Origin: DASVXQ01 sp046727955
Lineage (GTDB): Bacteria; Actinomycetota; CALGFH01
Reading direction: 5' to 3'
Length of the DNA stretch: 5,476 nt
NCBI GenBank assembly: GCA_046727955.1
Contig: JBKPDO010000409.1
Coordinates: 1-5,476, forward strand
The translations under genes were made by a program, and so were the position numbers. This document shows, in pieces, positions 1-5,416 of this stretch (positions are counted from its first letter, which is position 1; each line of letters starts with the position of its first letter). Under the pieces are notes generated by a model that ran no database searches, was not told the origin of the DNA, and was given only the letters and a program-made list of their open reading frames with translations.

Positions 1-58
1 GCCGGCGGTCCTCGGCCGGGGTGGCGGGTGGTCGGGCGTACAGCAGCGGCGTGGCCAT
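1..58 (-). CDS. Probable transposase, N-terminal 19 residues only (runs off left edge)
   Basis: Reading leftward from the ATG at 58, the frame gives MATPLLYARPPATPAEDRR and continues past the window edge. The start is well supported: a GGGAGG SD sits five bases upstream (plus-strand 64-69), the best ribosome site in the left half of the window. The short N-terminus (a few hydrophobic residues, then RPxxTPxE) resembles the start of IS630-like helix-turn-helix transposases common in actinobacteria. That resemblance is from memory over only 19 residues. The context supports it: the rightward gene beside it has lost its N-terminal half, as expected when an insertion sequence sits in it. It could instead be any divergent gene, such as a small regulator. 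Confidence 0.42.
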   Translation of the reverse strand, partial: MATPLLYARPPATPAEDRR

Positions 59-63
59 GGGTT

Positions 64-71
64 CCTCCCTC
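64..71 (-). promoter_or_regulatory. Strong Shine-Dalgarno of the leftward gene starting at 58
   Basis: On the minus strand this reads GAGGGAGG, followed by AACCC and the ATG at 58. The match and spacing are close to ideal, and this decides the start of the edge gene. Confidence 0.55.
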
Positions 72-157
72 GTGCGCGGCGACACGGGCAACATCGAGGG
101 AGGCGACCAGATCATACCGGATTTAGCGAACGTAGCACTAAGTACCTCGACTCGCGG

Positions 158-820
158 ATGGGACTTCTCAACTTCTACTGCATCAAGAATGCGGCAACGA
201 AGGAAGACCCCACGGAAGATTTCGAGCACTATTGCAAGCTGCGCGATGATCCGAAGAAAGCCTTCTATATCTTCAAGGGTTGCTCACGCCGCTGGATGAA
301 CGAGTCGACCGACGAGCGCGGCTCGGCAGGAATCAACATCCTATGGCCGTCCACAAGCAACGCCGACTTCCAGGCCGCGTTGGAGGCAGCCGAGAGTGGC
401 GAGAGCCCTAACAACACTTCGGCGATTATTAAGTACAGCCTCAACGGTGGTGTTACCGCCCTTTGGATGGGAGACCTCGAAACGGAATTCATGGAGAAGA
501 TCGACGGGCAGGTGGATCTACCCAAGGTCGATCTTCTGTTCGCTCCTCACCACGGTCGGGAATCTGGGCGAGTCCCGGATGAATGGCTAGAGCAGATGGA
601 CCCCACCGTGATCGTGCTTGGCGAGGCCGAATCTGAGCAGATGTGGTACTACCCTGGGTGGAATGTGATCACTCAGAACAGTGCTGGTGATATAACTTTC
701 GATTGTCAATCTGGGAAAGTCCACGTGTATGTGTCGTCCGAGACTTACACAGTGGATTTCCTTGACGATACGGGAGCGTCAGCGGGTCTCGGCCGCTATA
801 TCGGTAGCTTCGATGTCTGA
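158..820 (+). CDS. MBL-fold metallo-hydrolase, C-terminal fragment (5'-truncated, probable pseudogene)
   Basis: The 220-residue product matches the C-terminal part of ComEC/Rec2-like MBL hydrolases. Landmarks are NNTSAIIKYS at 85-94, the metal-ligand motif GDLE at 105-108 and the APHHGRESG motif at 129-137, followed by the usual terminal strands (VIVLGEAES, VHVYVSS). The HxHxDH motif that should lie in the N-terminal half is absent, so a complete two-metal site cannot form from this frame alone. The likely homologous stretch starts a little upstream of the ATG at 158 (residues like KYLDSR, bases 141-157), and that ATG has no SD. This looks like the tail of an interrupted gene rather than a natural start. 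Full-length relatives are roughly 300-400 residues. The stop overlaps the next gene's ATG (TGATG), so the two were probably one operon. The substrate is unknown; the fold acts on phosphodiesters or similar bonds. Base composition is markedly lower in G+C than its neighbours. Confidence 0.72.
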   Translation: MGLLNFYCIKNAATKEDPTEDFEHYCKLRDDPKKAFYIFKGCSRRWMNESTDERGSAGINILWPSTSNADFQAALEAAESGESPNNTSAIIKYSLNGGVTALWMGDLETEFMEKIDGQVDLPKVDLLFAPHHGRESGRVPDEWLEQMDPTVIVLGEAESEQMWYYPGWNVITQNSAGDITFDCQSGKVHVYVSSETYTVDFLDDTGASAGLGRYIGSFDV

Positions 821-1542
821 TGTGGTCGGGGTGCTGGATGCCAATCGATGCCTACTCCCGCACCGCACGACTGGCGCCAGGCCTGCTGCTGCTTCTCGGT
901 CCTCTCGTGGTCGCGATCGGTGCGGGGCTCTCGGAGCGGCCGGCCGCTGTGACACTCACCAGCGCTGGAGGGGCCATGGGCCTATCGCTCGTGCTTGCGG
1001 AGTGGGTGCGTCGCCGCGGCCAACGGCTACAGGCCAGACTCTGGGCTGCATGGGGTGGTAACCCGGTCGTGACCGCCCTGCGGGAAGATGGACTGGTTGC
1101 CCGACGACGCCGTAATGTCCTCGCTGCGGAAACCGGGCTGCCTGTCAACGACCCCAACCATCCAGACTTCGAAGACGCTGCCGCTAACGCTGTCAGGCGG
1201 TTGATCTCGGCCACCCGCGATGTCTCGCAGTATCCGCTGGTCTTCGCGGAAAACAAGGCTTACGGATTCGCTCGCAACCTGCTGGCCATCCGGCCGGTGG
1301 GACTGTCGATCTCGGCCTTGGCCGTATGCGCGGGCATCGCACTCACCGTGGCCAGCACTCAACTTGGCACCATATCGACTCCAGGAAGTGCGTTTGGTGC
1401 GGCGGCTGCGGTTGGGGCGCTAGCACTTTGGAAATTCTATCCGTCCGAGGAGCGAGTCTGGGCGGCTGCCAGTGACTATCGCGATCGTCTGCTGGAGGCG
1501 CTGGACGCTGGTGCGCTTTCGCAGTCCGACGTGCGTAGGTGA
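820..1542 (+). CDS. Four-helix membrane protein of unknown function
   Basis: The product has 240 residues if the ATG at 820 is used. That ATG overlaps the metallo-hydrolase stop (TGATG), suggesting translational coupling. The ATG at 838 (MPIDAYSRTARL, 234 residues) is an equally good start and looks more like a natural N-terminus. Two hydrophobic hairpins are visible: helices at about 19-37 and 42-62, then at about 159-178 and 190-206. Between them lies a soluble stretch of roughly 95 residues with a basic run (RRRR near 95-98) and a DPNHPDFEDAAANAVRR helix. The C-terminus (YPSEERVWAAASDYRDRLLEAL) is probably helical and cytoplasmic. There is no signal peptide or known catalytic motif. Pairing with an MBL hydrolase suggests a membrane partner or effector of that enzyme, which is inference. 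I do not recognise a named family. Confidence 0.72.
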   Translation: MWSGCWMPIDAYSRTARLAPGLLLLLGPLVVAIGAGLSERPAAVTLTSAGGAMGLSLVLAEWVRRRGQRLQARLWAAWGGNPVVTALREDGLVARRRRNVLAAETGLPVNDPNHPDFEDAAANAVRRLISATRDVSQYPLVFAENKAYGFARNLLAIRPVGLSISALAVCAGIALTVASTQLGTISTPGSAFGAAAAVGALALWKFYPSEERVWAAASDYRDRLLEALDAGALSQSDVRR

Positions 1543-1552
1543 CGGCCATCCT

Positions 1553-1577
1553 GGGTCGCAGTCCAAGCCCGCGACCC
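1553..1577. terminator. Hairpin 1 of a tandem pair, probable terminator
   Basis: A perfect 7-bp stem, GGGTCGC at 1553-1559 and GCGACCC at 1571-1577, with an 11-base loop. It begins 10 bases after the membrane-protein stop. No T-run follows, as is common for actinobacterial terminators. It lies between converging genes and could serve both. Confidence 0.5.
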
Positions 1578-1578
1578 G

Positions 1579-1601
1579 AGTACACCGCCAACCCGTGTAC
1601 T
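1579..1601. terminator. Hairpin 2 of a tandem pair, probable terminator
   Basis: A second perfect 7-bp stem, AGTACAC at 1579-1585 and GTGTACT at 1595-1601, with a 9-base loop, starts one base after the first hairpin ends. Two unrelated perfect stems back to back in a convergent gap are unlikely by chance and favour a terminator. Confidence 0.5.
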
Positions 1602-1699
1602 GGTCTTGGCTTTCAGTAGCTCAGGATCTCCCCTCGACCAGCCAGGCACGACGCTTGCGCTATCGCCGACGACAAGATCACAACGTGCGGGCGGCAGCA

Positions 1700-2617
1700 C
1701 TAGCGAGTCGCGACGGCAACCCGCCCGGTGCCCAAGGAGATGCGGTGGCGGACCGGCGACGACAACCGCCGGGCGAGCCCGAGCAGGTCGTCGTCGCTGG
1801 TGACGGTGAAGCCGTGGCTGCTCAGCAGGCGCCGCATCGCCTCCGGCGTCCACGCTGAACGGCGCGGCTCGTCCGCCCACGGGCTGCGTCGACGCGCGGA
1901 CGCGTTCATGGCACCGGCGACGATCCGACCGGCCGCGGCCAGCACCGACGGCGACTGATAGTTGACGATGAGGCTGCTGCCCGGCGCGGACAGGCCGCCG
2001 ACGACGGCGACGGTGGCGGCGACGACAGGCCGGTGCAGGTACGCCACCACGCCCTCCCAAATCCACGTCGTCGGCGCGGACCGCTGCTGCCCGGCCTCGG
2101 CGAGCGCGGCGTCCAGCCGGTCGCGGGCGAAGTCGACCGGCACGTACCGCAGCGACCTGGCGACCGGGACCTCGCCGCCGATCCGGTCCCGCTTGTCGTG
2201 CTGCGACGCGGGGTGGTCGACCTCGAAAACGTCGACACCGGCCAGCTCCTTCATCCGCCAGGCGCGTCCGTCCAGGCCCGCGCCGAGGATGACCAGCTGC
2301 GGCGCCGGTCGCGCGCGCACCGCCTCATCGATCGCGATCGTGCGCGGGACTATCAACTCGGCGCACGCACGCACCGCCTCGTAGTCGACCCGTTCGGCCC
2401 AGCCGGCAGGCGGCGTGCCGGCACGGACCCGGTCGACGGGGACGCGTTCTGCGTCGCGCAGCATCGTGATCGCCACCGGGTCGGCGAACCGGCCGACCGC
2501 GATGCGTCCATCCGCGGCGGCCCGGCCCTGGCAGACCAGAACGGCGGTACGGCTGGCTTGCATCGCCGTCATGCTAGCGGCGTCGAGGCGTTCGAGGTTC
2601 CAGCTCGCCGCCCGCAT
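1700..2617 (-). CDS. Class I SAM-dependent methyltransferase, leucine carboxyl methyltransferase-like (TIGR00027 type)
   Basis: With the ATG at 2617 the product has 305 residues, normal for the family. Motif I is VILGAGLDGRAWRM at 109-122, the family's GAGLDxRAxR SAM-binding loop. VDHP at 133-136 is the acidic motif that usually contacts the SAM ribose. PVDFARD at 160-166 and WEGVVAYL at 187-194 match the later family motifs, and the C-terminus carries the expected helix before SSHGF. The N-terminal SWNLERLDAASMTAMQASRTA resembles the family's W-L-TA-AxRA lead-in, which is why I prefer 2617. ATGs at 2572 and 2563 (290 and 287 residues) remain possible, and no start has a good SD. These enzymes are cytosolic and often linked to small-molecule or polyketide O-methylation, but the substrate here is unknown. 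It is a single leftward gene with no operon partner. Confidence 0.85.
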   Translation of the reverse strand: MRAASWNLERLDAASMTAMQASRTAVLVCQGRAAADGRIAVGRFADPVAITMLRDAERVPVDRVRAGTPPAGWAERVDYEAVRACAELIVPRTIAIDEAVRARPAPQLVILGAGLDGRAWRMKELAGVDVFEVDHPASQHDKRDRIGGEVPVARSLRYVPVDFARDRLDAALAEAGQQRSAPTTWIWEGVVAYLHRPVVAATVAVVGGLSAPGSSLIVNYQSPSVLAAAGRIVAGAMNASARRRSPWADEPRRSAWTPEAMRRLLSSHGFTVTSDDDLLGLARRLSSPVRHRISLGTGRVAVATR

Positions 2618-2995
2618 CGACACCAGCCAGCCCGCCGGCCTTGCCGAACGTGGCCAACAAGAATCTGCATTCCTGGCCAACTGAGCGGCTTCCACGGCCA
2701 ACCCGCCGCACGTCAGAGACCCACCACTGGCCAGCTAAGGTCTGTCGTCACACCCGGGGACTCGACCAACCGGGCATGCCCTCGGCCACAGGTGAGCGTC
2801 GGTGAGGCCTCGCTCCACGTGCTGCTGCACTGAGCTGGTCGGTGAGCGGCACCCGGGCCGCGGCGCCGTCGCCGGCGGCGAGAGCCACGGTGAGCAGCAC
2901 GCGCCAGAGGCACGGGGCCGTTGGCCGGCGCGGCACTCGGGCAAGGCCAGCGGCCCGCCGGCGCCGGCCCGGTCGCCCATGTCCAGACTGGTCTA
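2618..2995. other. Intergenic region without a convincing gene
   Basis: Apart from the TGGCCA boxes, this stretch between divergent genes holds only very G+C-rich sequence. Several frames of 60-80 codons are open on both strands, but all give Arg/Pro/Ala-rich text without domain features. One leftward frame (2748-2936) contains a hydrophobic run, WRVLLTVALAAGDGAAA, that could pass for a signal sequence, but it has no supporting SD and I do not call it. No tRNA or terminator was seen. Promoters for both flanking genes should lie here, but none could be assigned. Confidence 0.4.
2651..2735. repeat. Four spaced TGGCCA-type boxes upstream of the methyltransferase
   Basis: TGGCCAAC at 2651 and 2674, CGGCCAAC at 2695 and TGGCCAGC at 2728 share a GGCCA core; the first two are identical over eight bases. 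Start-to-start spacings are 23, 21 and 33 bases, so the first three lie about two helical turns apart. They sit just upstream of the preferred methyltransferase start, where an operator would be expected. The palindromic TGGCCA core is short, so chance in G+C-rich DNA is possible. Confidence 0.35.
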
Positions 2996-3238
2996 ATGCT
3001 TCCTCACCTCACGGCGCAGCAGCAGGCGCAGCGCTGCCTGTGCGGGCGCCATCTGGCCTGGCAGGTCCTGGGCGCCCGCACCCAGGATGCGCGCTATGCC
3101 GATCAAGTCTGCTGCCGCTGCTGGCGATCACCGGACGCCTGCCCGTGCACGCCGACCGAGCAGCCCGCCGAAGGGTGCCTGGCGATCGACTTCTCCGACG
3201 TTGCCGAGCCTGACGACGAGGAGGTCGAATGTGAGTAG
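2996..3238 (+). CDS. Small Cys-rich protein, possible zinc-binding
   Basis: The 80-residue product contains nine cysteines, at 14, 16, 39, 40, 42, 49, 51, 61 and 79. They are arranged as CLCGRH (14-19), CCRCW (39-43) and CPC (49-51), which suggests a zinc ribbon or zinc-knuckle fold. The C-terminus is strongly acidic (DFSDVAEPDDEEVECE). I do not recognise the family. The ATG at 2996 has no SD, so it could be leaderless; an in-frame upstream extension to 2921 is open but Gly/Pro-rich and less likely. The last bases hold a strong GAGGAGG SD for a frame starting with GTG at 3231, so the two overlap by eight bases and appear coupled. That arrangement suggests a small operon of accessory genes, such as occurs on integrative elements, but this is inference. 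Confidence 0.5.
   Translation: MLPHLTAQQQAQRCLCGRHLAWQVLGARTQDARYADQVCCRCWRSPDACPCTPTEQPAEGCLAIDFSDVAEPDDEEVECE
3218..3224 (+). promoter_or_regulatory. Strong Shine-Dalgarno inside the end of the Cys-rich gene
   Basis: GAGGAGG followed by a six-base spacer and the GTG at 3231. This is the strongest rightward ribosome site in the window and implies that a further gene began here. Confidence 0.45.
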
Positions 3239-3578
3239 CGTCGTGGTGAAGGCGGCGATGCCCTCCAGTTACTGGTGTGGGCCGTCCTTTGGCGTAGGGC
3301 GGCCTGGTTCCAGATCGGCGCGTCGACACCGCGCCGCTCCCTCGGAAGTCTGGTGCAGTGAGATCAGGTCGTGGCCCCCCAAGCGGATCATGATTACGGT
3401 TATTGGGTGGCGAGCTGGGGGTCATTCGCTCTCATCACCTGGAGAATGCTCTCCCGCCAGTAGGCGGGAGGACCCGTACCGCCTCGCAGGATCAGCCGGC
3501 GACGACCGCCATAGACAACTAAGCCTCGTTGAGCCAACCTGTCGAGCCACGCGGTCAGCTCGCGTTCCGCCTCCCTGA
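3231..3578 (+). CDS. Possible truncated gene coupled to the Cys-rich protein
   Basis: From the GTG at 3231 the frame runs 115 residues, beginning MSSVVVKAAMPSSYWCGP. The start is well supported by an ideal SD and an eight-base overlap with the preceding gene. G+C-rich third positions hold for roughly the first 15 codons, then the text becomes Arg/Ser-rich, and from 3400 it is antisense to the HNH gene. The likely reading is a genuine gene start whose body was removed by recombination, so only the first 20-50 residues are original. No domain is recognisable. It may not be translated beyond that, or the start may be fortuitous. Confidence 0.25.
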   Translation: MSSVVVKAAMPSSYWCGPSFGVGRPGSRSARRHRAAPSEVWCSEIRSWPPKRIMITVIGWRAGGHSLSSPGECSPASRREDPYRLAGSAGDDRHRQLSLVEPTCRATRSARVPPP

Positions 3579-4170
3579 TGCCACTGACATGATCAGAGAT
3601 AACTCCGCTCATCTCACCCCACTCCGTCGCGTCGTCAAGGAACTGGTCAGCGAGGTCGGAGGCCTCTGGGTCGGAGTCGTCTGGAAGAGTGCCTCGCCTC
3701 AAGGAGTGGGTGCTCGAGACAACTTCCCATACAGCGCGGCCCGACAGGAGGAGAGCCAACTGAACAGGACCGAATGATGGATCAGCGACGAGACGAATCG
3801 ACGCACCTCTCGACCACAACTCAACCTCGGGAGTGGGGTGTTCTCGGCCTAACGTCTGTCTAACCCATTCTTCGTGATAAGCCTTTATCTCTTGGAGACG
3901 CTCTTTGCTGTATTCGCACGGCTGGTCATCAATGACTTTATGGTGGACCTTGCACAGGAGGATCAAGTTCTCGTAGGTATCGAGCTTGCTGTCGTCCAGC
4001 AGTCCCCCGCGTGGTCCACGCGGCGACCGTGCGACGATATGGGCCTCGTCACCCACGATGGCCGCCGGGTCGCTTGCCGTTTTCTCGGCAACGAGTGATG
4101 CCCTGCAGATCGCACACGTGTTCCCAGATCTTGCCCACAGAATTTTGCGGTCCCGCTCGCCGATGCTCAC
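3400..4170 (-). CDS. HNH endonuclease with extra C-terminal domain
   Basis: With the GTG at 4170 the product has 256 residues. The N-terminal 100 form an HNH nuclease: CxxC at 19-22 (CAIC), GDEAHI at 40-45 with His44, then NLILLCKVHHKVID at 68-81 supplying Asn68, Cys73, His76 and His77. The CxxC and CxxH pairs should bind a structural zinc, and the His/Asn/His set matches the beta-beta-alpha metal nuclease site. Residues 110-256 form a second region ending in a winged-helix-like stretch (LDRLAQRGLVVYGGRRR, then AYWRESILQVMRANDP). I recall similar tails on other actinobacterial HNH proteins but know no function. The frame stays open upstream to 4515, but that part would overlap the Abi-like gene and is low-complexity, so 4170 is preferred; an AAAGGG lies 12 bases upstream. 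It is the second gene after the Abi-like gene, with a 49-base gap. Its G+C is clearly lower than its partner's. Confidence 0.82.
   Translation of the reverse strand: MSIGERDRKILWARSGNTCAICRASLVAEKTASDPAAIVGDEAHIVARSPRGPRGGLLDDSKLDTYENLILLCKVHHKVIDDQPCEYSKERLQEIKAYHEEWVRQTLGREHPTPEVELWSRGASIRLVADPSFGPVQLALLLSGRAVWEVVSSTHSLRRGTLPDDSDPEASDLADQFLDDATEWGEMSGVISDHVSGIREAERELTAWLDRLAQRGLVVYGGRRRLILRGGTGPPAYWRESILQVMRANDPQLATQ
3451..3470. repeat. Perfect 8-bp hairpin inside the 3' end of the HNH gene
   Basis: CTCCCGCC at 3451-3458 and GGCGGGAG at 3463-3470 are separated by the four-base loop AGTA. It is the tightest stem in the window, about 50 bases before the HNH stop. It may act as a terminator for rightward transcripts entering from the Cys-rich gene, or simply reflect the encoded PPAYWRE. 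No T-run follows on either strand. Confidence 0.4.
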
Positions 4171-4219
4171 TGCGAAGGCACACCCTTTGTCACGGCTGCT
4201 TGTGGTTGTGCTTGCTAGT

Positions 4220-5080
4220 TCACAGGGTGACGGGCTGCGCGCCGGTCGCGGCTGTCGGTGTCGGCTCGGGCATAAGCGCCTCCAGCAGGAGCTGGCTAAC
4301 CAGGGCGCCCGCCTGGGCGAGCAGCCGAGCCTCGCGGCCCATCGCTGTAGCTGAGGTGGGCCGGCCGTGGCCGGTTCCCTCGGCGTTGCGGACCCGGTTG
4401 ACCGCGCAGGCGAGCAGGTACAGCGCCTGATGGACCTGCCGGCGTGGGTCACGGTCGAGGACCTGCCGCGCGGTCGCCGGCGGCATGGTAGCGAGCCCGA
4501 GCCGGTCGAACGCAAGGTACACGGTGGTGGGGAAGTCCATCGACGGCTGGTAGGTACCGGTGGTCTCGACTAGCACATGCCGGGCGGTCGCCTCGACCAG
4601 GTCCTTGTTGGTGCCGATCACCAGCGGCGCATCGGTCGCGCCCGCCCGGGCGCGGCGCACGTACGCCCACAGCGCCGCGGTCAGCTGCGCGCCACCCAAG
4701 CCGTCGAGCACGGCCGGGCGCGCGTGCCCGTCGCGGTCCAGCTCATAGCCTTCGCGGGCGAACGCTTCGCGGGCAGCCTGGATAATCGCCTCGCCGGCGT
4801 AGCTGTCGGCGCCAGGCCGAAAGCAGCCGGCTGCACGCATCGCTGCGAGCAGCTGGTCGACCAGCTTGCTGCCCGCCGTTGGGTCGGTCTCGGCCGCGTG
4901 GACCAGCACGTCGCGGACCCGGTTCATCTTGCCGACCGGCATGCCGGCGACCTCGTGGTTGCGAGGGTCGGCGTCCTGGAGCTTCGCGCGGTGGAACAGC
5001 CTGGTGAGTTCGTGGTGGGAGGGGCTGCCGTTGGTGAGGAAGAACCGGGCAAGGGCGTGGGCGATCTCGATCGAGATCAT
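4220..5080 (-). CDS. Abortive-infection family protein (Abi_C-like C-terminus)
   Basis: The 286-residue product carries a C-terminal signature typical of the abortive infection C-terminus family (PF14355, by recollection). This consists of NKDLVEATARHVLVETTG at 158-175, a helix LYLLACAVNRV, then VRNAEGTGHGR at 230-240 with the diagnostic RNxxGTGHG, and a final helix AMGREARLLAQAGALVSQLLLEAL. The N-terminal half is helical (ARFFLTNGSPSHHELTRLF), with an RVRDVLVHAA segment at 54-63 resembling the family's usual N-terminal module. It is soluble, with no signal peptide. The ATG at 5080 is chosen because upstream codons are low-complexity and AGGAGA lies 10 bases upstream. The family is associated with phage exclusion, but its biochemical activity is not known to me. 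It is the first gene of a probable two-gene operon with the HNH nuclease, suggesting a sensor or regulator plus nuclease effector (inference). It is very G+C-rich, unlike its partner. Confidence 0.8.
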   Translation of the reverse strand: MISIEIAHALARFFLTNGSPSHHELTRLFHRAKLQDADPRNHEVAGMPVGKMNRVRDVLVHAAETDPTAGSKLVDQLLAAMRAAGCFRPGADSYAGEAIIQAAREAFAREGYELDRDGHARPAVLDGLGGAQLTAALWAYVRRARAGATDAPLVIGTNKDLVEATARHVLVETTGTYQPSMDFPTTVYLAFDRLGLATMPPATARQVLDRDPRRQVHQALYLLACAVNRVRNAEGTGHGRPTSATAMGREARLLAQAGALVSQLLLEALMPEPTPTAATGAQPVTL

Positions 5081-5102
5081 GGGGGCATGGTCTCCTGCTG
5101 GG

Positions 5103-5121
5103 GGCGCCGGCGGGCGGCGCC
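5103..5121 (-). promoter_or_regulatory. Hairpin in the leader of the Abi-like gene
   Basis: GGCGCCG at 5103-5109 and CGGCGCC at 5115-5121 form a perfect 7-bp all-G+C stem with a five-base loop. On the minus strand it ends six bases before the AGGAGA SD (5096-5091) of the Abi-like gene. This position could limit ribosome access or protect the message. G+C-rich DNA makes such stems fairly frequent, so the role is unproven. Confidence 0.3.
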
Positions 5122-5368
5122 GTGACGCGAACAGCAAAGCGTACACCAGCGTCCCGATCCCACGAACCGGGCCGCAGAAGCTCCGGCAGTCTGGATCGAG
5201 CCTGGTGCGCGCGTCCGGCGACGGTGGCAGACCTCGCGGCGATGGGATCGGTCGAAGCGTCGGCGACGCCCGCGATAACTCCCGCTCCCCCAGCCGGGCC
5301 GGCCCTGCTCACGCCCCGGCCGTGCACGGCGATGGCCCGCGACAAAGGCAATTATCACGGGCCCGTCC

Positions 5369-5416
5369 CAGCCGGCTCGCTCGGCTCTATAACCGACCCC
5401 ATGTAGGGGCCGGCTG
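5369..5416. repeat. 8-bp inverted repeat near right edge
   Basis: CAGCCGGC at 5369-5376 and GCCGGCTG at 5409-5416 are exact inverted copies flanking 32 bases that contain TATAAC and CCCC-ATGTA-GGGG. This could be an operator around a promoter-like element or part of a site beyond the edge. It could also be chance in G+C-rich DNA. Confidence 0.3.

Larger units (their letters stand above)
1..139 (-). mobile_element. Putative end of an insertion sequence (boundary inferred)
   Basis: This entry combines the putative transposase start with the non-homologous sequence up to where the metallo-hydrolase frame becomes recognisable (about 118-145). Bases 1-105 are very G+C-rich, and composition drops after that. 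In the metallo-hydrolase frame, bases 2 to about 115 are open but translate to Arg/Gly/His-rich text unlike the protein that follows. IS630-type elements insert at TA; TA occurs at 124-125, 133-134 and 139-140, any of which could be the junction. The other end of the element lies outside the window, so no terminal inverted repeat could be compared. The right boundary is a guess. Confidence 0.3.

Noticed and set aside
1476..2066. Leftward 196-codon frame overlapping the end of the methyltransferase
   Set aside because: Arg-rich shadow in another frame of the methyltransferase strand, running into the membrane-protein gene; no motif.
2033..2833. Long rightward open frame (266 codons)
   Set aside because: It is antisense to the methyltransferase, whose motifs are clear; its product is Arg/Ala/Pro-rich without domain features.
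2748..2936. Possible small secreted protein, leftward
   Set aside because: It has a hydrophobic run but no supporting ribosome site and no conserved pattern; neighbouring frames look equally open.
3529..3777. Rightward 82-codon frame
   Set aside because: Antisense to the HNH C-terminal domain with no start signal of note.
4171..4515. N-terminal extension of the HNH frame
   Set aside because: It would overlap the Abi-like gene by almost 300 bases and encodes Arg/Ser/Pro-rich text; similarity to HNH proteins begins at the GTG at 4170.
4577..5125. Rightward 182-codon frame
   Set aside because: Antisense to the Abi-like gene; open because of high G+C third-position bias, with no recognisable domain.
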